Assembly: GCA_002009475.1 (NCBI GenBank)
Contig: AYTS01000090.1
Coordinates: 1-33,187 of the forward strand
Length of the DNA: 33,187 bases
Direction of reading: 5' to 3'
DNA from: Candidatus Brocadia carolinensis
GTDB lineage: Bacteria > Planctomycetota > Brocadiia > Brocadiales > Brocadiaceae
This document shows, piece by piece, positions 24,652 to 33,187 of this stretch (within the stretch, counting starts at the first letter, position 1; each line of letters begins with the position of its first letter). The translations under genes were made by a program, and so were the position numbers. The notes under the pieces were generated by a model. That model was not told where the DNA came from and did not search any database. It saw only the letters and a list, made by a program, of their open reading frames with translations.

Positions 24652-26984
24652 ATGAAAAAAACCATAATTATTGTTTTGGTCGTCGTTTGTTTTATCATAG
24701 GAATAGGCACGTTTATATATATTTTCGCAAGACGGGCAACCTCTGATGAAGCGATAAAGAATCGCCTGCTAGACATGATGAAACAATTTGGAGATACTAA
24801 AATTGATTCTGTACATATCGATTTTTTAGAAGGCATTACGGTTGAAAACCTTTCGTTTGCCGGTACCTCTGAAGACACACGAGGCAAATCGCTCAAAATT
24901 CCCCGTATCATATTAAAGCACGATCCACAAAATCTTATAAAAGGTCAATTCGTTATTACGAATGCTATTGTTATCGCGCCAGAGTTAACGGTTGAAAAGC
25001 CTACGGATATTTGGTCTCTGTTGAATACCATTAAGGTAAATTTTGATAAGGTAGCGGTACCACCTTATATGAATATTTTACGACAAGGTGTCGAGATACG
25101 AAATTTGAAGGTTCATATCAAGGAAGATCCGCAAACATCCAGTCCGGAAATTAAATTGTCGGGCATAGATATCATGGTTTTGCCATATGCAGGTTCCTTC
25201 AAAGATATTGTCATCAAAGGAAGTATCGATGACGAATTTTTAGGGAATTATTCATTTGCGATGAAGCTTTTTCCTGATATCCCTCGTCTTGATATTGAGG
25301 CCTGCGCGAATAATGTCATGATGAGCAAGGAGTTTTGTGATAGATTCCCATACATAGGCAAGATGTTGTGGGAAGATTATCAGCCTGTGGGAAAAATCGA
25401 TGCCTCCTGTAAGGTCCGTCTTGATAATACGGATAAACAAAAAAAAGATGGACTATGTCATCGGCGTCAATCTTCATGGGGTGAAGGCTATGCATAAGTA
25501 TTTGCCGGTACCGTTGTACGATCTGAATGGCGAGCTAGAATTGAACCCGGTAAAGCTATATTTGAGAGGAATCGCTGCGTATATCAAAACTGGTGAATCT
25601 ACTTCTCATGCCGAGTTGAATGGAGAGTTTGACCTTAACGGGCACAAAAAAAACCTTTGTCGCAAGGGTTACCAATCTCTTTATAAACCAGGAATTTTTA
25701 AAAAAGGTACCTGATATTAGCGAACAAGTGTACTCAAAGATACAGCCGTCTGGCCTGGTAGATTTAACTTTTCAGTATAATGAAGGAGATAACCAGAAGA
25801 GGGATTATTACCTGTGGGTACATGGCAAAGGCATGGAGATGAGACTCGCGGATTTTCCCCTGCCTATTTCGTCGGTAACCGGGGAGTTCAATCTCGCCAA
25901 TAATATTATGGTGTTTAAAAATGCCAGCGGTTTCATAGAATGCGGAGATCAGGCCATTTTTACTGAAATGAATGGTGTGTATGATTTGAAGAGTAGTCGA
26001 AGGATATTTAATTTCCATGCCCCAAATGTATTAATGACGGAGTCCTTTTTGAAACACCTGCCCCGTGCGTCAATTGGAGAAAAACTCTGGGCACATCTAC
26101 GGCCGGCAGGCAAGATAGGTATCAGCGGTAATTTTCAGGGTTTTCTTGAACAAAAGGATTTCGATTATACCATGGAGATTGAACTCAAGGGTTGTGAGAT
26201 TCTCGCCGGCATATACAAAATCCCTCTTTGGGGAATGGAAGGAAGACTGGAGTTCAGCAAAGAAGGACTCATTGGCAAACATATCACTGCCCGGTGTTGC
26301 GGCGGGCAGATAGCAGGGAGCCTCTTTTTCAAGACAGATAGCAACCCAAATCAATATGACGGAGAAGTGGATTTCTCAGGAATTGCACTTGAAGAACTAG
26401 CCCGTAAGATGGAAAAAAAGGAAACTCACTTATCGGGTTTACTGTTTGGTCATGTCAAATTCCATGGAAGTGGCACAGACCCTAAAGGCTTTTCCGCTGA
26501 AGGAAAAATTAATGTAAATGAAGGATATCTTTCTGAGGTCCCTGTTATCCTGAATATTTTTAATGTTCTCAACCTCAGTTTGCCGAAAAAAGAAAGTTTT
26601 CATAGTGCAAAGGTAACGTTTGGCATAAAAGACGGTGTTGTCCGTATAAAGGAAGGGATGGTTTATAGTGATACGGTTGAACTGAATGGACGTGGGGATA
26701 TTAATTTTGATGGCGCTATGCACATAGATGTTGCTGCCGGATTCAATAAAGGCTTTTTTTCTCAACTTCCCATTGTAGGGAAGTTTTTCGACCTGATCGT
26801 GGGTGGTGTGCGAAAACAATTGACGATGGTGGAAATCAAGGGCACATTTTCAAATCCAAAAATTCATTCGGTGCCCTTTAAACCTTTTACCCGGTCTATC
26901 GAAAGTATGTTTGAAATATTGCCAAAACATGAGATAAACACACTCCCGTCAAGTGAAAAGAAAGAGGAAGTAAGGGAACTATAA
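24652..26984 (+). CDS. AsmA-like envelope protein with two frameshifts
   Basis: Removing one A from each of two A8 runs (25439-25446 and 25646-25653) gives a 776-aa protein. An N-terminal membrane anchor (residues 4-26) is followed by beta-rich AsmA/DUF748-like repeats such as FLEGITVENLSFAGTSED, ISSVTGEFNLANNIMVFKN and GISGNFQGFLEQKDF. The C-terminal AsmA-type segment is VTFGIKDGVVRIKEGMVYSD then GRGDINFDGAMHIDV. It probably spans the periplasm and helps move lipid to the outer membrane, as for its superfamily. The start 24652 has AAGGA 6 nt upstream. It ends 6 nt before the acetyl-CoA ligase start, suggesting cotranscription. The three frames abut exactly at the runs. Confidence 0.82.
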
Positions 26985-26990
26985 TAATCT

Positions 26991-29120
26991 ATGCTGGAAC
27001 ATTTCTTTTCACCGAATGCTGTGGCCATCGTTGGAGCCGCCCGTGAGACGGGGAAGGTGGGGCACGATGTCCTGAAGAATTTGATCACCTGCGGATACGA
27101 GGGGAAGGTCTATCCCGTAAATCCCAAAGCGGACACTATTCTGGGAATCAAGACGTACCCCAGCCTCAGAGAAATTAGCGACACCGTTGATCTTGCCGTG
27201 ATTGTTCTCCCCGCCCCACATGTTCTTGCGGTGGTGGATGAATGCCATGCTAAGGGAATTGATTCGATTATTGTCATCAGTGCCGGGTTTAAAGAAAGCG
27301 GTATTGAGGGGGCGGCAAGAGAGCGGGAATTGCTCCGGAAGATCAAGCAGTATTCAATACGCATGGTCGGACCAAACTGCCTTGGATTGATTGATACGAA
27401 ATCTGCCCTCAACGTATCTTTTGCCGCTGATATGCCAGCGCCGGGTAATATTGCATTCATTTCGCAGTCAGGTGCATTGTGTACCTCGGTTTTGGACTGG
27501 GCAGTGCAAGAATGCATTGGATTTTCTAAATTTATCAGTATGGGGAACAAGACAGATATTGACGAGGCAGACCTCATGCAGGTTGTAGGAAACGACGACC
27601 AGACAAAGGTTGTTCTCGGTTATTTAGAAGGGGTGAGAAATGGAACCGTCTTTATGCATACTGCCCGGGAAATTACCAAAAAAAAACCTATGATTATCGT
27701 AAAATCGGGCGGTACCGTTGCAGGGGCAAAGGCTGCCTCATCACATACGGGAACGTTAGCCGGCGCTGAAAATGCATTTGATGCTGCCTGTAAGCAAGCA
27801 GGCATTTTACGGGCAAAGAAGGTTGAAGAACTTTTTGACTACGCAAGGATTTTCAGCCACCAACCTCTCCCCAAAGGGCCGCGGATTGCGATCATTACCA
27901 ATGCAGGAGGCCCAGGAATTATTGCAGCAGATGCGGTAGAACGGTCGAAACTGGAAATGGCAACATTTTCTAAAAACACCCTGGACATCCTTCGCTCTTC
28001 CTTGCCGGCTATGTCAAATGTGTATAACCCTGTCGATGTATTGGGAGACGCAAAGGCAGACCGATATCAATTTGCTATCGAAAAAGTAATCGAAGATCTG
28101 AACGTAGATATGGCGCTTATTATTTTGACACCGCAAGCCATGACGGAAATAGAAAAGACGGCGGAGGTGATAGGTGATATTTCAAATCGCACCGGCAAAC
28201 CTATCGTAACATCGTTCATGGGGGGCAAAAGGATTGAAGCCAGCTTAAAGATTATGTGCAAGCGAAAAGTCCCGAATTATTCATTCCCTGAACGAGCAAT
28301 ATCGGCAGTCGAGGCCATGTACCAATACACCCTTTGGCAAAAAAAACCCATTCCGGAAATAAAGAAAATACCTGTTCAGAAAGAAAAGGTAGTGTCAGTC
28401 TTTGAAAAGGCCAGGCAAGCAGGACGCCAATCCCTGGGAGAGGATGAGGCAAAACAGGTCATTTCGGTCTATGGCTTCAGAATTCCAAAGAGTGTTCTTG
28501 CCTCCTCGGAAACTGAAGCAGCCCAGGCTGCCGGGGAGATTGGATACCCGGTTGTCGCAAAAATTTCTTCACCGGATATCCTTCACAAATCTGATTTTGG
28601 CGGAGTGCGTGTTGGAATAAAAAATGAGGCAGAGATTCGCAGTTTTTTTTGCGATATTACCCAAAAAGCACGACGGCTTGTACCTTCTGCAGAAATAAAG
28701 GGAATCCTGGTGCAACAGATGATTACCGGCGGCAAGGAAGTGATCCTGGGCATGTCGCGCGACCCGCAATTCGGACCTTTGCTGATGTTTGGGTTGGGGG
28801 GTATTTATATAGAGGTACTCAAGGATGTCACGTTCCGGATAGTGCCTATTGGGGTAAGTGAGGCGGAAGAGATGGTTCGTGAGATACGGTCGTTTCCACT
28901 TTTAACAGGGGTGCGTGGTGAAAAACCCGCAGACATGCATGCCCTTACTGACAGTATTTTAAGGCTTTCTCAGCTGGTGACAGATTTTCCTGAGATTATG
29001 GAGATGGATATCAATCCGTTGATGGTATTCCCCGCTGGAGAGGGTGCCATGGCCATCGATGCTCGCATAACGATATCGCAGGCTGGAGTGAATTACAATC
29101 AAAAAGGGACGCAGCAGTAA
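26991..29120 (+). CDS. acetate-CoA ligase (ADP-forming), fused alpha and beta parts
   Basis: The 709-aa protein interconverts acetyl-CoA (or related acyl-CoA) + ADP + Pi with acid + CoA + ATP, so it can conserve energy as ATP. The N-terminal CoA-binding domain is SPNAVAIVGAARETGKVG. The succinyl-CoA ligase-like domain carries the phospho-His motif SSHTGTLAG (His252). A C-terminal ATP-grasp domain has segments GYPVVAKISSPDILHKSDFG and EVILGMSRDPQFGPLLMFGL. Length is standard for fused bacterial and archaeal enzymes. It starts 6 nt after the AsmA-like gene, and the BioD-like/DRTGG gene follows after 69 nt; that pairing is common with ADP-forming ligases. Homopolymers A9 (27678), A8 (28339) and T8 (28643) are all in frame here. 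Substrate specificity is not resolvable. Confidence 0.93.
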   Translation: MLEHFFSPNAVAIVGAARETGKVGHDVLKNLITCGYEGKVYPVNPKADTILGIKTYPSLREISDTVDLAVIVLPAPHVLAVVDECHAKGIDSIIVISAGFKESGIEGAARERELLRKIKQYSIRMVGPNCLGLIDTKSALNVSFAADMPAPGNIAFISQSGALCTSVLDWAVQECIGFSKFISMGNKTDIDEADLMQVVGNDDQTKVVLGYLEGVRNGTVFMHTAREITKKKPMIIVKSGGTVAGAKAASSHTGTLAGAENAFDAACKQAGILRAKKVEELFDYARIFSHQPLPKGPRIAIITNAGGPGIIAADAVERSKLEMATFSKNTLDILRSSLPAMSNVYNPVDVLGDAKADRYQFAIEKVIEDLNVDMALIILTPQAMTEIEKTAEVIGDISNRTGKPIVTSFMGGKRIEASLKIMCKRKVPNYSFPERAISAVEAMYQYTLWQKKPIPEIKKIPVQKEKVVSVFEKARQAGRQSLGEDEAKQVISVYGFRIPKSVLASSETEAAQAAGEIGYPVVAKISSPDILHKSDFGGVRVGIKNEAEIRSFFCDITQKARRLVPSAEIKGILVQQMITGGKEVILGMSRDPQFGPLLMFGLGGIYIEVLKDVTFRIVPIGVSEAEEMVREIRSFPLLTGVRGEKPADMHALTDSILRLSQLVTDFPEIMEMDINPLMVFPAGEGAMAIDARITISQAGVNYNQKGTQQ

Positions 29121-29189
29121 AGGTTGCTGTTAATTGCTTGCCCCAAATCTGTTCTTACCCTGTACGGTTATTCTTAAAAGGGGGTTATT

Positions 29190-30260
29190 ATGATACCCAT
29201 ATTTGTTGCCTCTGTTTCACCCTTCTCCGGGAAAAACGTCATTTGTCTTGGACTGGGATTACAATTCAAAAAAGACGGATACAAGGTTGGCTATTTTAAA
29301 CCAGTTGGGTTTTCACCGGTTTTTGTTGAAGGGGTGCTTACCGATGAGGATGCTGTTTTCCTTTCGAGGGCACTGGGAGTCGATGTGCCGCTCCAATCCA
29401 TTTGTCCCGTCATATTGACGGATGATACCATTGGACGTCTGATGGATGGTGAGGAGCTTAATATCCGCCAGAAAACTCTGACAGCCTTCAATCTTGCCTC
29501 TCAGGAAAAAGACATTATGATTACGCGAGGCTTGGGAAGACTTTCGGCTGGTACATGTCTGCGTTTTTCAGAATTGGATTTTATTAGAGCATCCGGAGCG
29601 AAAGTGATCTTTACTGATAAGTTTCAATCTCATATCGATATGCTGGATGGTTTTCTCTATGCATCAAAAATGCTGGGGGAACAATTATTAGGTGTGGTAT
29701 TCAATCTTGTCCCGTCTGCAAAAGTGAATTACGCACGGGAGACTTTGGTGCCGTTTCTCGAACGCAATGGGATTACCACCCTGGGGATTATTCCGAAAGA
29801 CCCGATTTTGTGTGCCGTGCCAATCAGGGAAGTTGCCAGCGTCCTGAACGGGAAAATCCTCTGTTGCGAAGACAAAGCAGATGAATTAATTGAACATTTC
29901 ATGATCGGCGCAATGAGTGTCGAGAGCGCCTTGCATTATTTCCGAAAGGTCTCAAACAAGGCAGTTATTACCGGCGGAGATCGAAGTGATATCCAACTGG
30001 CTGCACTCGAGACTCCCACGAAGTGTCTCATTCTTACGGGTGAATTGTTTCCCAATGCCGCTATTTTGGGACGTGCGCAGGAGGTTGGCGTGCCAATTGT
30101 AGTGGTTCGGTCTGATACGGCGTCTACCCTCGAGGTTTGTGAAAATCTTTCTGGTTACGTCAGCTTGCATTCCGGGTCTAAGATACATCGTGCCGCTGAG
30201 GTAGTGGCACGAGAAATTAATTTTAAAATTCTCTATGACCGCTTGGGCCTATCGAAATAA
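29190..30260 (+). CDS. BioD-like P-loop / DRTGG domain protein (phosphotransacetylase N-terminal-like)
   Basis: The 356-aa protein begins with a dethiobiotin-synthetase-like P-loop domain (residues 1-210; SPFSGKN near residues 10-16, then KVGYFKPVGF). A DRTGG domain follows (about 220-330; GAMSVESALHYFRK and VITGGDRSDIQLAAL). These two domains form the N-terminal regulatory part of long phosphotransacetylases, but the catalytic acetyltransferase domain is absent. It may sense nucleotide or acetyl-CoA status and act with the neighbouring ADP-forming ligase; this is inference from the conserved pairing. AGGGGG lies 6-7 nt before ATG 29190. The gene ends before a short ACAAGG/CCTTGT hairpin (about 30273-30296). 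Confidence 0.85.
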   Translation: MIPIFVASVSPFSGKNVICLGLGLQFKKDGYKVGYFKPVGFSPVFVEGVLTDEDAVFLSRALGVDVPLQSICPVILTDDTIGRLMDGEELNIRQKTLTAFNLASQEKDIMITRGLGRLSAGTCLRFSELDFIRASGAKVIFTDKFQSHIDMLDGFLYASKMLGEQLLGVVFNLVPSAKVNYARETLVPFLERNGITTLGIIPKDPILCAVPIREVASVLNGKILCCEDKADELIEHFMIGAMSVESALHYFRKVSNKAVITGGDRSDIQLAALETPTKCLILTGELFPNAAILGRAQEVGVPIVVVRSDTASTLEVCENLSGYVSLHSGSKIHRAAEVVAREINFKILYDRLGLSK

Positions 30261-30378
30261 ATATTTTCCCGACAAGGATGATACAGCACTCCTTGTTCAT
30301 AAAATTAGCATACGGAAATCATTTTGAAAAAGTCCATGTAGTTCTTTTCTTTTCATCAGGGATGACGCGCATTTATAT

Positions 30379-30407
30379 TTGACATGGTCCTGTTTTTCAG
30401 TTAATAT
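30379..30407 (+). promoter_or_regulatory. strong sigma70-type promoter for riboswitch copy 3
   Basis: A perfect TTGACA (30379-30384), a 17-nt spacer and TAATAT (30402-30407). Transcription would start near 30414, about 85 nt before the aptamer. Confidence 0.75.
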
Positions 30408-30496
30408 GCTTTTGTTGTGTACTATTTTTATGACATTTGTCAACTCCACCAAATTTAAAATACTCTATGTGGATTGACTAACCATAAATAAAGACA

Positions 30497-30597
30497 TCGC
30501 GAAAAGGTAAACCCTGAGCGATCAGGGGGCGCAAAGAAAAGGATCTTTGCCTGTGCAGGGAAAAGTGCAGGGGAAAAGAGTTAACGATTTTTCAGCG
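30497..30597 (+). ncRNA. GEMM-like (cyclic dinucleotide) riboswitch, copy 3
   Basis: GGTAAAC (30506-30512, with T where the other copies have C) and GGCGCAAAG (30528-30536) flank the hairpin CCCTGA-GCGA-TCAGGG. They are followed by AAAGGATCTTTG, as in the other copies. The closing stem is CGCGAAAA with TTTTC-A-GCG. The third stem differs from canonical GEMM. AAGGT can pair with GCCTT of the downstream terminator through a G-U. It stands in front of the acyltransferase gene at about 30820. Confidence 0.6.
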
Positions 30598-30624
30598 TAT
30601 ACGGAAATACGCATTGCTTAAGAT

Positions 30625-30682
30625 AGCCTTACTGCCAAAGATGCTTCCTATAAACATCTTTTACAGTAAGGCTTTTTTTTGT
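30625..30682 (+). terminator. rho-independent terminator of riboswitch copy 3
   Basis: AGCCTTACTG (30625-30634) pairs with CAGTAAGGCT (30664-30673), followed by T8. It is near-identical in stem to the terminators at 5430 and 13758. Confidence 0.87.
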
Positions 30683-30819
30683 TCATAAAAAAAACTTGTT
30701 TATTGCGCGTAACAGGATGATTTTCAGTTTCGCGATCATAATAATCTTCTAAGTAATCTATTTAAGCCTTAACGAGATATTTTTAGTATGGGATCACAAT
30801 CAAAAAAAACTCTTAGCTT

Positions 30820-31981
30820 TTGCAAAACGGACTTATCAGAGAAGTCCGTCTTGTTTCCGCTGGCTTTTTTTCTTCAATTGCAATAATATACAGACTTATC
30901 TATCGACTCAATTATAAACTCAGAATTAATGTATGGATTTTATCAGGAACGGAGTCTGCCAAAGTACCCCTTACCATTATCTTTGCCGGGACAGCGCATA
31001 ATAAAGAATATTTTGCAAAGCTGGCCTTCAATAATTTCTATACTGAAAAGTATCTTGGCAAAGCATGGAGATGGAATTTGATGAAACGAATCAACAAAAT
31101 GGCCAGGGATTGTTCTCTGATGGTATTAGAAGTTAATACAGCTTTTTACCAGGCATTTGGTGATAAGAAAAGTTTCTTTATTCCACGGTGGATTGGTCAA
31201 GAAGCAGACATCTCTGTTAATACTTCATCGTTTAACAGACATGAAAAACAAATTAACAAACACAACCTGCGATTCGAAGTGACCAATGATCGGAATCAGT
31301 TCGACAAATTTTATCAAGATATGTATGTACCTTATATTACCAAAGTTTTTGGGAATACGGCGATTCTCATGTCCTATTATGAAATGGAAAAAAAATTTTA
31401 AAAACGGTATTTTACTTTTAGTTAAAAGAGATGAAGAATTTATAGCAGGAGAAATAATCGTTTATGAAAAAAACGGACCTCGTCTGGCAGGCCTTGGTAT
31501 TAAAAACGGCAACACTGATTATTTGAAAACAGATGTAATGCTTGCTATCTACTTCTTTGCAATAAAGTATTTAAGACAAGAGGGGTATAATAAATTGCAT
31601 TTCGGATCATCCAGAGCTTTTCTAAAAGACGGTGTGTTGCAATACAAAAAAAGATGGCGACTGCAGGTCGTGGACGATAAGAACATAGGGTTTCTTATTA
31701 AGCCACTCTGCAGCTCAGATGGTGCAAAGGAGTTTTTCTTGAAAAATCCTTTCATCTACCTTGATCAGGGGGTGTTCTGTGGAGCAATTTTTTTGAGAAA
31801 GGATCAATTGCATTCACGTGCGGACTTAGAAAAAATTTATAAGGATTACTACGAAGAAGGGTTATCTAAGGTGAATGTCTATCTTTATGGTAACGGCGAA
31901 AAGATTATGGGAGATCTTATCCCGCCCGAATTACACAAAAAGATGTCTATCTGTTCGGCTGAAAGTTTATTTCAGACCTGA
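30820..31981 (+). CDS. BioF2/GNAT-type acyltransferase, interrupted by a frameshift
   Basis: With one A removed from the A8 run at 31388-31395, this reads as a protein of about 386 aa. The tandem GNAT-like fold of the BioF2/FemAB superfamily is suggested by FYQDMYVPYITKVFG, LLLVKRDEEFIAGEIIVYE and LHFGSSRAFLKDGVLQYKKR. The last segment is the hallmark G-S-R-x-G-Y-x-K-W region. Such enzymes transfer acyl or aminoacyl groups in polysaccharide, exopolysaccharide or wall metabolism. As it stands, frame one stops at TAA (31399-31401). The N-terminus is uncertain: the only start in frame is TTG 30820, without a clear ribosome-binding site; an ATG at 30788 is in another frame and also precedes an A8 run. 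Riboswitch copy 3 lies upstream. Confidence 0.72.
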
Positions 31982-32064
31982 CTTTAATTCGGGTGAGCTT
32001 TAGGGAATTTTGTGTCTGAGTATTTTAATTATGTAACAAAAGAAACAGGAAAATAACAGGTGTC

Positions 32065-33015
32065 TTACAAGACCGGTCTGGGATATAAGCGGGCTTGCTG
32101 AACAATTTCGGGGACGGCTTCTTCCCACTCCACTGCCATGATGTGAACGCCGGCCACACCTTTCGTCTCCCTGACCTGTTCTATGACTTCCAAACATATT
32201 CTGATGCCCTCTTCCTTACCCTTTTTTGCAGCCGAAGCGGCTGTCATACGGTTTATAACCTCATCAGACACATCCATGCCGGGCACATTATGCTTCATAT
32301 GTTTTGCCATACCAGCAGACTTAAGTGGCGCCACCCCGGCGAGAATGAACGCCTTTTCATGGAGACCCATATCGGTAACCATTTTCATCCACTCCTGAAA
32401 TTTTTTGACGTTATAAATAATCTGCGTCTGGATGAAATCGGCACCGGCAGCAATCTTTTTGGCAAGTCGTATGGCGCGGAATTTAAAGGGATCGGCAAAG
32501 GGATTCTCGGCGGCACCGATAAAGAATCTTGGCTCTGATGCCTTTAGGTCTTGCCCGCTCTGAAATTTTTTCTCATCACGAAGGGTCTTTACCATCTGAA
32601 TCAGTTGAATTGAATCGATGTCAAAGACGCCTTTTGCCATGGGATGGTCCCCGAATTTCTGATGGTCACCCGTTAAACACAACAGGTTTTTTGCACCCAG
32701 CGCTGCAGCGCCCAGCAGATCGCTTTGAATGGCAATGCGATTCCGGTCGCGGCAGGTCATCTGGATGATCGGCTCTAATCCCGCATCAAGGACGATACGG
32801 CCGGCGGCAATACTGGACATCCGCACCACGGCAGTTTGACAATCGGTAATATTGAAGGCATCTCCATAGCCTTTCAATAAACCAGCCTTTTTTTCTATTA
32901 CGGAACGGTCGGCACCTCGTGGAGGACCAAGCTCTGCCGTTACGGCAAAATGACCACTCCTGAGAATTTTCTCCAGGTTGCTTTCAGATTTTATTTCAGA
33001 CCTGCTTTCGATCAT
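32065..33015 (-). CDS. methylenetetrahydrofolate reductase family protein
   Basis: The 316-aa flavoprotein-type TIM barrel matches MetF/MTHFR. Visible are the substrate-site Glu in FAVTAELGPPRGAD, the ITDCQTAVVRMSS strand, IIQMTCRDRNRIAIQSDLLG (flavin-site region), LCLTGDHQKFGDHP, and ADFIQTQIIYNVKKFQEWM. The enzyme reduces methylene-THF to methyl-THF for methionine synthesis or the Wood-Ljungdahl methyl branch used by anammox bacteria. The start at 33015 is preferred to an upstream in-frame ATG (33093) because a TATAAT-like -10 lies inside that extension and the extension looks non-coding. It converges with the acyltransferase gene. The exact electron donor is not visible. Confidence 0.88.
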   Translation of the reverse strand: MIESRSEIKSESNLEKILRSGHFAVTAELGPPRGADRSVIEKKAGLLKGYGDAFNITDCQTAVVRMSSIAAGRIVLDAGLEPIIQMTCRDRNRIAIQSDLLGAAALGAKNLLCLTGDHQKFGDHPMAKGVFDIDSIQLIQMVKTLRDEKKFQSGQDLKASEPRFFIGAAENPFADPFKFRAIRLAKKIAAGADFIQTQIIYNVKKFQEWMKMVTDMGLHEKAFILAGVAPLKSAGMAKHMKHNVPGMDVSDEVINRMTAASAAKKGKEEGIRICLEVIEQVRETKGVAGVHIMAVEWEEAVPEIVQQARLYPRPVL

Positions 33016-33066
33016 AAAGGGATACTCACTACTGTCCGGACGTTTGAATAAATATTTGTTGTAAGT

Positions 33067-33093
33067 ATTATAATTCAAGAGAAATACAAGCAA
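33067..33093 (-). promoter_or_regulatory. possible promoter of the MTHFR-family gene
   Basis: On the minus strand, TATAAT (33072-33067) is preceded at 15 nt by TTGCTT (33093-33088). The spacing is short. It would start transcription near 33060, supporting translation from 33015. Confidence 0.4.
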
Positions 33094-33171
33094 AAAAGGT
33101 CGTAATCGATTTGAAATTCAAAGTATACTATAGCCATTCTATTCTTCATAACAAACGGAAAGGAATGGCTC

Positions 33172-33187
33172 ATGAATATGGAACGGC
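33172..33187 (+). CDS. possible start of a plus-strand gene cut by the window edge
   Basis: ATG 33172 follows AAAGGAATGGCTC and continues open (M-N-M-E-R) to the window edge. Only five codons are visible, so the product is unknown. Confidence 0.35.

Overview
This window most likely comes from a planctomycete of the anammox group (Brocadiales). That is an inference from three things: moderate GC with very repeat-rich spacers, the pairing of ADP-forming acetyl-CoA synthetase with a BioD/DRTGG-domain protein and a MetF-type reductase, and large secreted beta-helix and AsmA-type envelope proteins. No rRNA, tRNA, CRISPR array, transposase or phage gene was seen.

Layout. 1-1620: a small four-helix-bundle (23S-rRNA-IVS type) gene sits inside nested inverted-repeat arms, followed by GC-rich hairpin repeats. 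1623-4971: a giant secreted right-handed beta-helix protein with 186-residue tandem repeats, an Ig-like domain, a PTPEPTPS stalk and a C-terminal domain, broken by a single-base frameshift. 5143-6550: a 41-codon peptide that looks like a RiPP precursor, a GEMM-like riboswitch with a terminator and no gene after it, then only dispersed repeats. 6599-14003 (minus strand): a cluster read from a promoter and a second riboswitch-terminator. Its members are a very short ORF, a 714-aa protein with a duplicated domain, a papain-like cysteine-protease lipoprotein, a small secreted protein, a B12-binding radical SAM enzyme, and a 232-aa protein that repeats the motif E-P-A-H four times. This cluster is the best candidate for an undescribed peptide or protein modification system.

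14548-24112: an AsmA-family protein, an M48 metalloprotease lipoprotein, DapF, a secreted or membrane protein made of about 16 exact 11-residue repeats, an NDUFA9-like atypical SDR, and a UAP1/UDPGP-type nucleotidyltransferase (frameshifted). 24652-30260: a second AsmA-like protein (two frameshifts), acetate-CoA ligase (ADP-forming), and a BioD-like/DRTGG protein, probably one transcription unit. 30379-31981: promoter, third riboswitch-terminator and a frameshifted BioF2/GNAT-type acyltransferase. 32065-33015: a methylenetetrahydrofolate reductase family protein.

Two themes recur. First, three near-identical riboswitch plus terminator cassettes share the 5' half of the cyclic-dinucleotide GEMM aptamer but have an atypical 3' half. 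Second, all five frameshifts seen lie in runs of exactly eight A or T and all are one base too long, while comparable runs in the acetyl-CoA ligase gene stay in frame. They may be assembly errors, phase-variable tracts or slippage sites; the sequence alone cannot decide.
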